Assembly (NCBI GenBank): GCA_937864465.1
Contig: CALMJU010000098.1
Span: forward strand, 1-64,000
DNA length: 64,000 bases
Direction: 5' to 3'
From: an uncultured Acidobacteriota bacterium
GTDB lineage: Bacteria; Acidobacteriota; Polarisedimenticolia; Polarisedimenticolales; JAIQFR01
The first letter of the stretch is position 1. Each line of letters starts with the position of its first letter. This document shows, piece by piece, positions 35,790 to 44,418 of the stretch. A program made the translations under genes and the position numbers. The notes beneath the pieces were generated by a model. It saw nothing but the letters and a program-made list of their open reading frames with translations. It had not been told where the DNA came from and did no database searches.

Positions 35790-35816
35790 GGGAAGGGGGC
35801 CCCCGGCCCCCTTCCC
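35790..35816 (+). terminator. Hairpin downstream of serC
   Basis: GGGAAGGGGG (35790-35799) and CCCCCTTCCC (35807-35816) form a perfect 10-bp stem with a 7-nt loop, 14 bp after the serC stop. No U-tract follows, and the next gene starts 28 bp later, so it may act as an attenuator or mRNA end stabiliser. Confidence 0.45.
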
Positions 35817-35844
35817 GTCCCGGGCCGGGAAAGGAGGGCCCGCC

Positions 35845-36603
35845 ATGACGCGCCGGAAGATCCTGCTCCTGGTCCTTGCGCTCGGAGGAGCGACCCTCAC
35901 GATCACCCTGGCGGCCGCTGCGACCGCCGACGTCGGCAAAGCCACGAGATTCTGCACGGACGCCGATCGGGCTCTCCGGAGCGGCGACGTCGAGAAGGGC
36001 CGCCGGCTCTTCCAGAAAGCGCTCGAGACGGTGCCGGACTTCCCCGACGCGCACACCGGCCTCGGACAGATGGCCATGGTCGAGCGCCGCTACGAGGACG
36101 CGCTGCGCGAGTTCGAGGCGGCCCGGGACGCGTACGCCAGGTTCGGCGAGATCCTGTTCGACGTCCGGATGCAGCAGTTCACGAAAACCCGAGACGAGAT
36201 CTCGTTGCTCCAGGACTCCTTGGCCCAGATCCGCGAGGGCGCGATGTTCGCTCGCCCCTCGGGCGGCGGGGGCACGGTGCTCGACCAGGCGAAGATCGAG
36301 AACCGGATCCAGCAGCTCGAGGGGGTCCCCGAGCCCAAGAAGGGAGAGGCGGCCGAGCCCCCCGCCGAGATCTTCTTCCTGATCGGGAACGCCCAGTTCC
36401 GGCTCTCCCGGCTCGACGCCGCCGCGGCCGGCTACGAGGAGTGCATCCGGCGGAACCCGAAGCACCTCCCCTCGTACACGAACCTCGCGCTCGTCCTCTC
36501 CCGCGCGGGGAAGGCCGAGGAGGCGCGCGCGGCGATCGCGCGGGCCGAGGCGGCGGGCCTCAAGCCGGATGAGCAGCTGAAGAGCGATCTCGGCGCGAAG
36601 TAG
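35845..36603 (+). CDS. TPR-repeat protein with signal peptide
   Basis: 252 aa. A signal peptide or N-terminal anchor (ILLLVLALGGATLTITLAAAATA) precedes TPR-type helices: ADRALRSGDVEKGRRLFQKALETVPDFPDAHTGLGQMAMVERRYEDALREFEAARDA is split over two repeats. A spacer with a possible coiled coil (residues about 105-160) follows, then two more repeats (EIFFLIGNAQFRLSRLDAAAAGYEECIRRNPKHLPSYTNLAL). It probably mediates protein contacts in the periplasm. It ends 9 bp from the convergent EamA gene. The function is otherwise unknown. Confidence 0.8.
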   Translation: MTRRKILLLVLALGGATLTITLAAAATADVGKATRFCTDADRALRSGDVEKGRRLFQKALETVPDFPDAHTGLGQMAMVERRYEDALREFEAARDAYARFGEILFDVRMQQFTKTRDEISLLQDSLAQIREGAMFARPSGGGGTVLDQAKIENRIQQLEGVPEPKKGEAAEPPAEIFFLIGNAQFRLSRLDAAAAGYEECIRRNPKHLPSYTNLALVLSRAGKAEEARAAIARAEAAGLKPDEQLKSDLGAK

Positions 36604-36612
36604 GGCCGGCTT

Positions 36613-37518
36613 TCACTCCCCCGTCAGCACGGCGACCCCCGCGATCGCGAGGAGCGTCCCGAGGACCGGGCGGAGGCCGAGCCGCTCGCGGCCGCGCGCG
36701 ACGTCGAGGAAGAGGCTGAACACCGGGGTCGTCGAGAGCAGGACGGCGGCGACCGACGCGGGGGCGTTCCCCACGCCGAACATCATCAGGAAGATGCCGG
36801 CGTAGGAGCCGAGCACCGCCGCGGGCACGACCCGCGCGAGCGACCGGGGCGTCCGCGCGAGATCCGCCGAGCGGGAGACCGTGCCGTCGAAGAAGCCGAC
36901 GACCAGGAGGCCCATTGCCGCCGCCGCGAGGCGGACGAAGCTCGCGGGAAGCGAGCCGAGAGTGGTCATCCCGGCCTTCGCGAGGACGATGCCGCTCCCC
37001 TGCCCGACCGCGGCGAGCAACCCGAACGCGATCCCCGCGGACCCGGCCGCCGAGGCCCCCGCGAAGCCGTCGCCGCCCTTCCGGGGCGCCACGACCAGGG
37101 CGACTCCCGACAGCGTCAGCGCCATGCCGAGCGCCCGGGCGAGGCCGAAGCGCTCCCCCTGGAGCCCCGTGGCGAGGAGCGCCGTGACGATCGGCGCCGT
37201 GGTCTGGAGCAGGAGGGCCCGGTACGGGCCGAGGCGCCGCACGGCGGCGAAGAGCGCGGAGTCCCCGACCGTCAGCCCGACGAGGCCCGAGAGGCCGACG
37301 AGGAGGAGGTCCCCCCGACCCGTCGCACCGAACGCCCGGCTCCATCCGAGCGCGGCGAGCGTCGCGCCGAGAAGGGCGCCGGCGATCGCGCACTTCGCGA
37401 GGTTGGTCGCGCGCGCCCCGTGGCGCTCGATCGGGCCGCGGAACATGGCGACGGTCACGGCCCAGAGCGACGCCGCGAGGAGGCAGGACGCCTCGCCGAG
37501 GAGCGGCCCGCCCGTCAC
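36613..37518 (-). CDS. EamA/DMT-superfamily transporter
   Basis: 301 aa with ten predicted helices in two repeats of five, the usual drug/metabolite transporter layout. The EamA motifs are visible in GLVGLTVGDSALFAAVRRLGPYRALLLQTTAPIVTALLATGLQGERFGLARALGMALTLSGVALV (first repeat, broken over residues about 80-145) and AVLLSTTPVFSLFLDVARGRERLGLRPVLGTLLAIAGVAVL (second). The substrate is not predictable. GTG 37518 has GGGAGAC upstream. It is convergent with the TPR gene, leaving almost no intergenic space. Confidence 0.85.
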   Translation of the reverse strand: MTGGPLLGEASCLLAASLWAVTVAMFRGPIERHGARATNLAKCAIAGALLGATLAALGWSRAFGATGRGDLLLVGLSGLVGLTVGDSALFAAVRRLGPYRALLLQTTAPIVTALLATGLQGERFGLARALGMALTLSGVALVVAPRKGGDGFAGASAAGSAGIAFGLLAAVGQGSGIVLAKAGMTTLGSLPASFVRLAAAAMGLLVVGFFDGTVSRSADLARTPRSLARVVPAAVLGSYAGIFLMMFGVGNAPASVAAVLLSTTPVFSLFLDVARGRERLGLRPVLGTLLAIAGVAVLTGE

Positions 37519-37617
37519 GCGAGCGTCTCCCGCGCCGCGGGCGCCGGGAACACTCGGCGCGGAACGGTCCTGGGGAAGGAGAATCCGGCCGGGGCGTCGA
37601 GGCGCAGGGGCACCGGC

Positions 37618-39066
37618 CTACCTTCCCTGGACGACCCGCTCCTCCTCGATCCGGAGGAGCATCTCCGGCGTGATGTCGCCGGTCGGGTAAAGGCCGGAAA
37701 AGCAGGCGGTGCACATCCGGTCCACGTGCGACTGGCCCTCGGTGACCGCCCCGACGAGGTCCGGAAGCTCCTGGTAGACGACGGCCTCCGCGCCGATCTC
37801 GCGGGCGATCTCGTCCAGGCTCCGGCCGCGCGCGACGAACTCGCGCCGCGTGCTCATGTCGATTCCGTAGACGCAGGGGTGGACGATCGGCGGCGCCGTC
37901 GAAGCGAAGAACACGCGCCGCGCTCCCGCCGACCGGGCGAGCCGCACGATCTGCCGGCTCGTGTTTCCCCGCACGATCGAGTCGTCCACGAGAAGGACGT
38001 CCTTCCCCGCGAACTCCTCCTCGATGGCGTTCAGCTTGTGGCGGACGCTCCTCCGCCGCTCGGCGTCGCTCGGCATGAGGAACGTCCGACCGACGTACCG
38101 GTTCTTGACGAGCCCTTCCCGGTACGGCACGCCGAGGGCCTGCGCCATCGCGAGCGCCGCGGTCCTCGCCGAGTCGGGCACGGGGACGACGACGTCGGCG
38201 GCGAGCCCCGTCCCCCGAAACGTCTCCGCGAGGCGCTCTCCCATGCGGATCCGGGCCCGGTACACGGAGATCCCGTCGATCGTGGAGTCGGGCCGCGCGA
38301 AGTACACGAACTCGAAGACGCAGGGGTGGTGGTCCGGCTCGGCGACCTGCCGCCGATGGACCTTCCCGTCGAGATCCACGAACACGGCCTCGCCCGGACG
38401 CCCCCACGGAAGGACCTCGTAGCCGAGCGCCGTCAGGACCACGCTCTCCGAGGCGACCGCGTACGCGTCGCGCCCCCCCTCACGGCGCCGTCCCATCGCG
38501 ATCGGCTTGATGCCGAAGGGATCGCGGAACGCGAAGAGGCCGCGGCCCGCGAGGAATCCGACGACGCTGTACGCGCCGCGGACGTCCCGGTAAACGGAGC
38601 GGACGGCCTCGTAGTAGCCGTCGAGCCGGAACTCCCCGGCCGCGGCGGAGGCGAGAGCGTTCGCGAACACGTTGAGGACGACCTCGACGTCGCAGCCGGA
38701 GTACAGGTGGCGGAGGCTCCGGAGCTCGAGATCGGCCCGGAGATCCTCGTAGTTCGCCACATTCCCGTTGTGCGCCATCGCGACGCCGTAGGGGTAGTTG
38801 ACGACGAACGGCTGGGCGTCCTCGCCGCCGCCGGAGCCGACGGTCGGGTAGCGGACGTGGCCGATGCCGAGGCTCCCCTTGAGCCTCTCGAAGTTTGCGG
38901 CGGAGAAGATGTCCCGGACGAGCCCCTCGCCCTTCTTGACGTGGAACCGCCCGTCGTAGGTGATGATCCCCGCCGCGTCCTGTCCCCGATGCTGGATCGC
39001 CAGCAGCCCCTCATAGACGTCACGAGCCGCCGTCTCGACCCCGATCACGCCGATGAAGCCGCACAT
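37618..39066 (-). CDS. purF: Amidophosphoribosyltransferase
   Basis: First committed step of purine synthesis: PRPP plus glutamine to phosphoribosylamine, 482 aa. The N-terminal Cys2 (MCGFIGVIG) is the glutaminase nucleophile, exposed after Met removal. GLGIGHVRYPTVGSGG.. and YGVAMAHNGNVANY mark the glutaminase domain. The PRPP loop is VLLVDDSIVRGNTSRQIVRL. The ending has the cysteines (CTACFSGLYPTGD) expected in PurF types with a metal or structural cluster. ATG 39066 lacks a Shine-Dalgarno but has TACCAT 6 nt upstream. Confidence 0.95.
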   Translation of the reverse strand: MCGFIGVIGVETAARDVYEGLLAIQHRGQDAAGIITYDGRFHVKKGEGLVRDIFSAANFERLKGSLGIGHVRYPTVGSGGGEDAQPFVVNYPYGVAMAHNGNVANYEDLRADLELRSLRHLYSGCDVEVVLNVFANALASAAAGEFRLDGYYEAVRSVYRDVRGAYSVVGFLAGRGLFAFRDPFGIKPIAMGRRREGGRDAYAVASESVVLTALGYEVLPWGRPGEAVFVDLDGKVHRRQVAEPDHHPCVFEFVYFARPDSTIDGISVYRARIRMGERLAETFRGTGLAADVVVPVPDSARTAALAMAQALGVPYREGLVKNRYVGRTFLMPSDAERRRSVRHKLNAIEEEFAGKDVLLVDDSIVRGNTSRQIVRLARSAGARRVFFASTAPPIVHPCVYGIDMSTRREFVARGRSLDEIAREIGAEAVVYQELPDLVGAVTEGQSHVDRMCTACFSGLYPTGDITPEMLLRIEEERVVQGR

Positions 39067-39070
39067 GCGC

Positions 39071-39856
39071 TCATGGTAGCAGAGCGGGGCCGCCGGATCC
39101 GGGGGCGAGGAATGTCAGGAGAGCGCCGAGCAGGACGCCGGGATGCGAGGCCATCAGGTACTCGGCGTGGAACCCGCCGGGAATCTCGAGGAGCCTCGCC
39201 GACGGGAGCAGCGCGAGCCATCGCTCGGCGTGCCGGCGGCTGACCAGGAAATCCCCAGTCCCGTGGATCACGAGGACCGGACAGCCGACGGCCGCGATCT
39301 CGCGGCCGTCCAGCACGTCGGCCCGGGGCCAGAGGAGCGTCTCGAGCCTCGGAAGGCGACGCCTCCTCCGGAGCATCGCGGGGAGGTTCCGGAGGAGCTT
39401 CCGCCCGAACGGGAAGTGGTCGAGCACGCGGCGGTCCGCGGGGGCGCCGACGAGCACGATCCGCTCCGCCGGGGCGCCGCGCGCGACCGCCCGGGCGGCG
39501 TGGTAACCGCCGAACGAGAAGCCGACGACCGACGTGCGGCGCCCCTCGCGGCGGAGATGGCGAACGGCCGCGTCCACCTGGCGCCACTCGTCCCGCCCCC
39601 AGGTGAAGCGGCCCGGAGAATCGCCGTGGCCCAGGACGTCGATCGAGAGGACGTCGTGCTCTGCGGCGAGGGACTCCGCGACGCGCTCGATCTCCGCGAG
39701 CCTTCGGGAGCCGGCGATGCCGTGCACGAGGACGGCCGCGGTCGGACGGCCGCCGTCGCGGAAGGTGCCGACGACGTCCGGCGTCCCCTCGGCACGGATC
39801 ACGAGCGGGTCGACGATCCGCGGGAGCGCCTCCGCCCCGGCGCCGGACGAGCTCAC
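39071..39856 (-). CDS. Alpha/beta hydrolase
   Basis: 261 aa. An oxyanion-type VLVHGIAGSRRLAEIE motif, the nucleophile elbow VVGFSFGGYHA (GFSFG, Ser about 114), and a late Asp/His pair in IHGTGDFLVSRRHAERW..EIPGGFHAEYL complete the triad. This is a serine hydrolase of unknown substrate, probably a cytosolic esterase, since there is no signal peptide. GTG 39856 is chosen; a longer frame exists upstream but overlaps the next gene's leader. It ends 4 bp before purF, whose -10 element overlaps its 3' end, so purF likely has its own start. Confidence 0.82.
   Translation of the reverse strand: MSSSGAGAEALPRIVDPLVIRAEGTPDVVGTFRDGGRPTAAVLVHGIAGSRRLAEIERVAESLAAEHDVLSIDVLGHGDSPGRFTWGRDEWRQVDAAVRHLRREGRRTSVVGFSFGGYHAARAVARGAPAERIVLVGAPADRRVLDHFPFGRKLLRNLPAMLRRRRRLPRLETLLWPRADVLDGREIAAVGCPVLVIHGTGDFLVSRRHAERWLALLPSARLLEIPGGFHAEYLMASHPGVLLGALLTFLAPGSGGPALLP
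39073..39078 (-). promoter_or_regulatory. TACCAT -10-like element 6 nt before the purF ATG
   Basis: On the minus strand TACCAT ends 6 nt before ATG 39066 and there is no Shine-Dalgarno, consistent with leaderless purF mRNA. It lies inside the last codons of the hydrolase gene. Confidence 0.4.
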
Positions 39857-39970
39857 GCGGTGGCCCCGCCCGCGGCCGGTTGACGTCCCGCCCCCCGGAT
39901 CCCTAGGATCAGGTCCCGCGAGTCGGGAGGTCCGAACCGGGCGGCCCTGCGCCGCCGCGGGAGGCACGCC

Positions 39971-40285
39971 ACGGACGTCGCGAGCCTGGAGCTCACTTCC
40001 CACGAGGGGGGAACGCGCCTGCGGCTCCGCGTCAAGCCGGGAGCGCGGCGCGCGGGGATCGTCGGGCCCCACGGCGGCGCGCTCAAGCTCGCCGTGCCCG
40101 CCGCGCCCGAGAGGGGCAAGGCCAACCGGTCGGTCCTCGAGATCCTCGGCGAGGCGCTCGGCCTGCCGCCGTCGTCGCTGCGGCTCCTCTCCGGGGAGGC
40201 TTCGCGGGACAAGACGGTCCTCGTGCCGCTCCCTCCCGCCGAGGTGGCCTCGCGTCTCGCGTCGCGCGTCATTGTTTCCCCCTGA
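39971..40285 (+). CDS. DUF167/YggU family protein with apparent non-canonical start
   Basis: Small protein of the YggU family, about 104 aa. LRLRVKPGARRAGIVGPHGGALKLAVPAAPERGKANRSVLEILGEALGLPPSSLRLLSGEASRDKTVLV (several motifs in sequence) matches the family along its whole length. The reading frame has no ATG, GTG or TTG upstream of the conserved part. The best Shine-Dalgarno, GGGAGG (39959-39964), sits 6 nt before an ACG codon at 39971, which would be ATG with one change; CTG at 39986 is an alternative. The 3' end overlaps the convergent enoyl-CoA hydratase gene by 17 bp. The molecular role is not established for the family. Confidence 0.75.
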   Translation, partial: TDVASLELTSHEGGTRLRLRVKPGARRAGIVGPHGGALKLAVPAAPERGKANRSVLEILGEALGLPPSSLRLLSGEASRDKTVLVPLPPAEVASRLASRVIVSP

Positions 40286-41042
40286 GGCCCGCGAGGACGT
40301 CCTCGATCCGCCGGCGGGTCTCGTCCTCGAACCACCCGTCGAGAAACTCCTCGAGCCGCTCCGGAGGCTCCGCGCGCAGCCGCTCCAGGACGGGAGAGCG
40401 CAGATATCGCTTCGTCGCGGCGAAGGCGAGCGGCGGACCGGAGGCGAGGTCCCGGAGACGCGCCAGGCAGTGCTCCTCGAAGCCCTGCGCGCCGTGGACC
40501 TCGTGGACGAGCCCGACGGCCACCGCATCCGCCCCCGTGTAGTTCCGGCCGAGGAGCGCGACCTCCTCGAGGCGGTCGCGGTGCACGGAATCCCGGAGGA
40601 CGAGCGCGACGCCGTACGGCAGCGGCACGCCGACCCGCATCTCGTTGAGCCCGATCCGCGCGCCCTCCTTCAGGATGCGGAGGTCGGCGACGAGCGCCAA
40701 GACGCATCCCCCCGCCACCGCGTGGCCGGACAGCGCGGCGACCACCGGCTTCGACAGCGCGTACCAGGCCGTCAGGCACTCGGCGAACCGGGCCATGAAC
40801 CGCCGCATCGCGGGCCGGTCGAAGCGCACGAGCTCGACGAGATCGAGCCCCGGCGAGAAGAGGCTTCCCCCGGACGCCAGCAGGACCCCCCGGACCGACG
40901 GGTCGGCCTCGGCCCGCCCCGCCGCCGCGAGGAGGCCCTCGAGCAGCCCCGAATCGATCGAGTTTCCGCGGTCCCGCTCGATGCGGACGACCGCCAGGCC
41001 GTTGCTCGCGGTGAAGCCGACTCCCCGCCCTCTCTCGCCCAT
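40269..41042 (-). CDS. Enoyl-CoA hydratase/isomerase family protein
   Basis: 257-aa crotonase-fold protein. LASGGSLFSPGLDLVELV (oxyanion-hole Gly region), KPVVAALSGHAVAGGCVLALVADLRI (second oxyanion motif GHAVAGG) and IGLNEMRVGVPLPYGVALVLRD are in the family order. One catalytic Glu is visible in LNEMRVG; the other Glu of classical hydratases (GGNE-type) is replaced by PLPYG, so this may be a different crotonase such as an isomerase or deacylase. ATG 41042 has AGGAG upstream, and TATAAT occurs on the minus strand at 41066-41071. Confidence 0.82.
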   Translation of the reverse strand: MGERGRGVGFTASNGLAVVRIERDRGNSIDSGLLEGLLAAAGRAEADPSVRGVLLASGGSLFSPGLDLVELVRFDRPAMRRFMARFAECLTAWYALSKPVVAALSGHAVAGGCVLALVADLRILKEGARIGLNEMRVGVPLPYGVALVLRDSVHRDRLEEVALLGRNYTGADAVAVGLVHEVHGAQGFEEHCLARLRDLASGPPLAFAATKRYLRSPVLERLRAEPPERLEEFLDGWFEDETRRRIEDVLAGLRGKQ

Positions 41043-41105
41043 CCGGGAATCTCCTGCGCCCGGAAATTATAAGGCGCCGTTAGAATGGGGACGGAGGAGG
41101 GGGCC

Positions 41106-42053
41106 ATGCGAGCGATCGCGATCGAGGAGTTCGGGGGGCCCGAGAAGCTCAAGCCGATGACTCTCCCGGAGCCGAAGGCCGGCCGGGGAGAGGTGCTCGT
41201 CCGGGTCGTCGCCGCGGGCGTCAACCCCGTGGACTGGAAGATCCGGGAGGGATGGCTCCGCACGATGCTGCCCCACGCCTTCCCTCTCGTCCCGGGCTGG
41301 GACGTGGCGGGAACGGTGGAGGAGCTCGGCGAAAGCGCGACCCGCTTCCGCAAGGGGGAGCGCGTGTGGGCGTACGCCCGCAAGCCGGTCGTCCAGTGGG
41401 GCGCGTACGCGGAGTGGATCGCCGTGCCCGAGGCGATCGTCGGGAAGATGCCGTCGAAGCTCCTCTTCGAGGAGGCGGCGTCGGTCCCTCTCGCCGCCCT
41501 GACCGCCCTCCAGTGCCTGCGGCGCGAGCCGGCGCTCGGCCCGGGCAAGACGGCGCTCGTGCTCGCCTCGGCCGGAGGCGTCGGCCACTTCGGCGTCCAG
41601 CTCGCCCGGAACGCGGGGGCCCGGGTTCTCGCCGTCGCGGGGCCGAGGAACCAGGAGTTCGTGCTCGGCCTCGGCGCCGACGCCGCGATCGACTACACGC
41701 GCGAGGACTGGAGCGACGCCGTGGACCGGCTGTGTCCCGAGGGAGTGGACTTCGTCCTCGACGCCCTCGGGGGCGAGGACCAGCGCAAGGCGTTCGACAT
41801 CGTGAAGCCGGGCGGCCGCATCGTCGGAATCGTCGGCGATCCCGACGCGGATCTGGCGCGGAAGCGCGAGGTGGCGGCGGACTTCGTCTTCGCCGAGCCG
41901 AGCTCCGAGGATCTCGCCTTCCTCGGCGGGCTCGTGGACTCCGGGCGCCTCCGGACCGAGGTCACGAAGGTCTTCCCGCTCGCGGACGCCCACGAGGCCC
42001 AGAAGCTGAGCCAGGCCGGCCACGTGCGCGGGAAGCTCGTGCTCGTCCCCTGA
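41106..42053 (+). CDS. NADP-dependent quinone/zinc-free alcohol dehydrogenase-like oxidoreductase
   Basis: 315 aa, MDR superfamily. MRAIAIEEFGGPEKLKPMTLPEP.. begins like quinone oxidoreductases; VAAGVNPVDWKIREG and VPGWDVAGTVEELG follow. The nucleotide-binding motif is ALVLASAGGVGHFGVQLARNAGARVLAVAG. The catalytic and structural zinc cysteines of true alcohol dehydrogenases are absent. It probably reduces quinones or enones with NADPH. ATG 41106 has GGAGGAGGGGG upstream. Its stop overlaps the dinB start (ATGA), so the two are coupled. Confidence 0.88.
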   Translation: MRAIAIEEFGGPEKLKPMTLPEPKAGRGEVLVRVVAAGVNPVDWKIREGWLRTMLPHAFPLVPGWDVAGTVEELGESATRFRKGERVWAYARKPVVQWGAYAEWIAVPEAIVGKMPSKLLFEEAASVPLAALTALQCLRREPALGPGKTALVLASAGGVGHFGVQLARNAGARVLAVAGPRNQEFVLGLGADAAIDYTREDWSDAVDRLCPEGVDFVLDALGGEDQRKAFDIVKPGGRIVGIVGDPDADLARKREVAADFVFAEPSSEDLAFLGGLVDSGRLRTEVTKVFPLADAHEAQKLSQAGHVRGKLVLVP

Positions 42054-43267
42054 TGTCCCGGGAGGGGCCGGTGGATCCGGGCGCGCCGCCACGCGTGATC
42101 CTCCACCTCGACATGGACGCGTTCTACGCCGCGGTCGAGGTCCGCGAGGATCCGTCTCTCTCCGGCCGCCCCGTGATCGTCGGGCATCGGGGGCCGAGGG
42201 GCGTCGTCTCGACCTGCTCCTACGAGGCGCGGAGAAGCGGCGTCCGTTCCGCGATGCCCTCCGTCGTCGCGGAGCGGCTCTGCCCCGACGCCGTCTGGCT
42301 TCCCGGCCGGGCGGCGCTCTACGCGCGGGTGTCGCGCGAGATCCGCCGGATCCTCGACGGGGTCTCGCCCGCGGTCGAGCCCCTGTCGATCGACGAGGCG
42401 TTCGTCGACCTGACCGGCATCGCGAGGAGCCTCGAGGAAGGCGCCCGGATCGCCGCGGAGATCCGGGCGCGCATCCGCTCCGAGCAGCGCCTGACCGCAT
42501 CCGCCGGGATCGCGCCGAACAAGTTCCTCGCGAAGATCGCCTCCGACCTCGAGAAGCCCGACGGGCTGGTCCTCCTCGCCGCCGAGGACGTCCCGGCCCG
42601 GCTGTGGCCGCTGCCGCTCCTCCGCCTCTGGGGCGTGGGGCCGGCCACCGCGGCGCGCCTGGCGCGAGGGGGTCTCGCGAGGATCGGAGACCTCCTGCGG
42701 GTCCCCGAGGAGGCGCTCGCCTCCCTGGTCGGCCTCGGGACCGCGCTGCACCTCCGTGCGCTCGCCCGCGGCGAGGACGACCGGCCCGTCGTGTCCCACC
42801 GCGAGGCGAAGTCCGTCTCCGAGGAGCGCACCTACGCCGAGGATCTCGAGGACCCGGACGAGATCGACCGGGAGATGCTCGGCCGGGCGGACGCGGTCGC
42901 GCGGGAGCTGCGGCGGGAGGGGCTGGTCGCCCGGACCGTGCACCTCAAGGTCCGGACCGGCGACTTCACGACCTGGACCCGGGCGGCGACCCTTCCCGAG
43001 CCGACCGACCTCGCCGAGACCGTCGTGCGCGCCGCGAGGGAGATGTTCCGGGAGCGGATCCGGCTCGCGGGGAAGGGGGTGCGCCTCCTCGGCGTCGGCG
43101 CGAGCGGCCTCGAGCCCGCGTCCTCGGCCCCGGCGTCCCTGTTCCGGGATCCGGCGGAGGAGAGGCTCCGCACGGCCACCCGGGCCGCGGACGAGGCGCG
43201 GGACAGCTTCGGCGAGGAGTCGGTCGTGAGGGCGCGCCTCCTGCGGCGGCGCCCCAAGACCGAATGA
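42053..43267 (+). CDS. dinB: DNA polymerase IV (Y family)
   Basis: Translesion polymerase, 404 aa. Catalytic carboxylates are in HLDMDAFYAAVE (about residues 18-29) and LSIDEAFVDLT (about 121-131, the Y-family SIDE motif). The PGRAALYARVSREI motif, the SAGIAPNKFLAKIASDLEKPDG thumb/palm segment and helix-hairpin-helix region LWGVGPATAARLARGGLARIGDLL are all in place. The little-finger part ends with PLLRRRPK-like basic residues (RARLLRRRPKTE). No beta-clamp motif is obvious at the extreme end. ATG 42053 shares an ATGA junction with the upstream gene. Confidence 0.93.
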   Translation: MSREGPVDPGAPPRVILHLDMDAFYAAVEVREDPSLSGRPVIVGHRGPRGVVSTCSYEARRSGVRSAMPSVVAERLCPDAVWLPGRAALYARVSREIRRILDGVSPAVEPLSIDEAFVDLTGIARSLEEGARIAAEIRARIRSEQRLTASAGIAPNKFLAKIASDLEKPDGLVLLAAEDVPARLWPLPLLRLWGVGPATAARLARGGLARIGDLLRVPEEALASLVGLGTALHLRALARGEDDRPVVSHREAKSVSEERTYAEDLEDPDEIDREMLGRADAVARELRREGLVARTVHLKVRTGDFTTWTRAATLPEPTDLAETVVRAAREMFRERIRLAGKGVRLLGVGASGLEPASSAPASLFRDPAEERLRTATRAADEARDSFGEESVVRARLLRRRPKTE

Positions 43268-43305
43268 GCGGCGCGCCGCGCTATACTTCGCGCGGAGATC
43301 ACGCC

Positions 43306-43812
43306 ATGGCCGCGACGCAATCGTTCGACATCACCGTCGGCTGCGACCCGCAGGAGATCGACAACGCGGTCAACCAGGCCGTCAAGGAGATCTCGCAGCG
43401 GTACGACTTCAAGGGGCTCAAGGTGTCGGTGGAGTTCCACCGCGCCGACAACCGGATCGTCCTCGCCGGGCCGGACGACTTCAAGCTCAAGGCGATGTGG
43501 GAGGTCCTGCAGACGAAGCTCGTCCGCCGCCAGGTCCCGCTCCGCAACGTCAAGCCGGGCAAGATCGAGCCGGCCGCCGGCGGCACCGTGCGCCAGCAGC
43601 TCGACGTGCAGCAGGGGATCCCGACGGAGACCGCCCGCGAGATCGTGAAAAGGATCAAGGACCTCAAGCTCAAGAGGGTGCAGGCGGCCATCCAGGCCGA
43701 GCAGGTCCGCGTCTCCTCCCCCTCGCGGGACGACCTCCAGTCGGTGATCTCGGCGCTGAAGCAGCAGGACTTCGGGATGGAGCTGAAGTTCGGGAACTAC
43801 CGGACGCAGTGA
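43306..43812 (+). CDS. YajQ-family nucleotide-binding protein
   Basis: 168 aa of the DUF520/YajQ family, cyclic-di-GMP-binding in some species. SFDITVGCDPQEIDNAVNQAVKEISQRYDFKG at the N-terminus and KLKRVQAAIQAEQVRVSSPSRDDLQSVISALKQQDFGMELKFGNYR at the C-terminus are close to the family consensus; the two halves form ferredoxin-like repeats. ATG 43306 has GGAG upstream, and a TATACT -10-like hexamer is at 43282-43287. The gene is 38 bp after dinB and convergent with the GNAT gene. Confidence 0.92.
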   Translation: MAATQSFDITVGCDPQEIDNAVNQAVKEISQRYDFKGLKVSVEFHRADNRIVLAGPDDFKLKAMWEVLQTKLVRRQVPLRNVKPGKIEPAAGGTVRQQLDVQQGIPTETAREIVKRIKDLKLKRVQAAIQAEQVRVSSPSRDDLQSVISALKQQDFGMELKFGNYRTQ

Positions 43813-43840
43813 GACCCGGGGCAGGTCCGGGGCGGGCGGC

Positions 43841-44416
43841 TCATCTCCGGATCTGCCGCCTGACGATCGGCCTCGTCTCCGACCTTCGCGCCACCTCCAA
43901 GAACCCCGCCTGCTCGAACGCGGAAGGAAGACCCGGATAGGCAAATGCATCCGGGATCTCCCCCGCGCGCGGGGCGACCGGATACCCCTCGAGGATCCGC
44001 GCGCCGCGGCGCCGCGCGAACTTCAGCGCGGCCTCGAGGAGCGCGACGGTGACTCCCCTCCTCCTCCACGGCTTCGCGACGAAGAAGCAGACGACCGACC
44101 AGACCGGGCGGTCGTCCACGGGCGCCAGGACGCGCGATCGCGCGAGACGAGGGTAGCGGTCGCGGGGCGCCACCGCGCACCATCCGACCGGGGCGCCGCC
44201 CGCGTACGCGAGGAGCCCCGGAGCCTCCCCCGACTCCACGATCCGTTTCATGGCGCGCCGGTTCCTCGCCCCCTTCCCCGCGTCGAACGCCTTCTTCTCG
44301 AGGCGCCACCACATGCACCAGCACCCGCCGCACGCTCCTCGCGCCCCGAACAGCGACGCGAAGTCGTCCCAGCGGTCCGGCGTGAGCGGGTGGAACTCGA
44401 GGCGGGTACATCGCAC
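43841..44416 (-). CDS. GNAT family N-acetyltransferase
   Basis: 191 aa. The N-terminal part has a cysteine-rich GACGGCWCMWW motif seen in a subgroup of uncharacterised GNATs, followed by KGARNRRAMKRIVESGEAPGLLAYAGGAPVGWCAVAPRDRYPRLARSR. The acetyl-CoA pyrophosphate loop is in VCFFVAKPWRRRGVTVALLEAALKFA (RRRGV). The substrate is unknown. GTG 44416 starts 2 bp after the yqeY stop, so it is co-transcribed with it. Confidence 0.82.
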   Translation of the reverse strand: MRCTRLEFHPLTPDRWDDFASLFGARGACGGCWCMWWRLEKKAFDAGKGARNRRAMKRIVESGEAPGLLAYAGGAPVGWCAVAPRDRYPRLARSRVLAPVDDRPVWSVVCFFVAKPWRRRGVTVALLEAALKFARRRGARILEGYPVAPRAGEIPDAFAYPGLPSAFEQAGFLEVARRSETRPIVRRQIRR

Positions 44417-44418
44417 GT

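Noticed and set aside
43282-43287. Leaderless start for yajQ
   Set aside because: The TATACT hexamer is 18 nt before the ATG and a GGAG site lies between, so a short normal leader is more likely.
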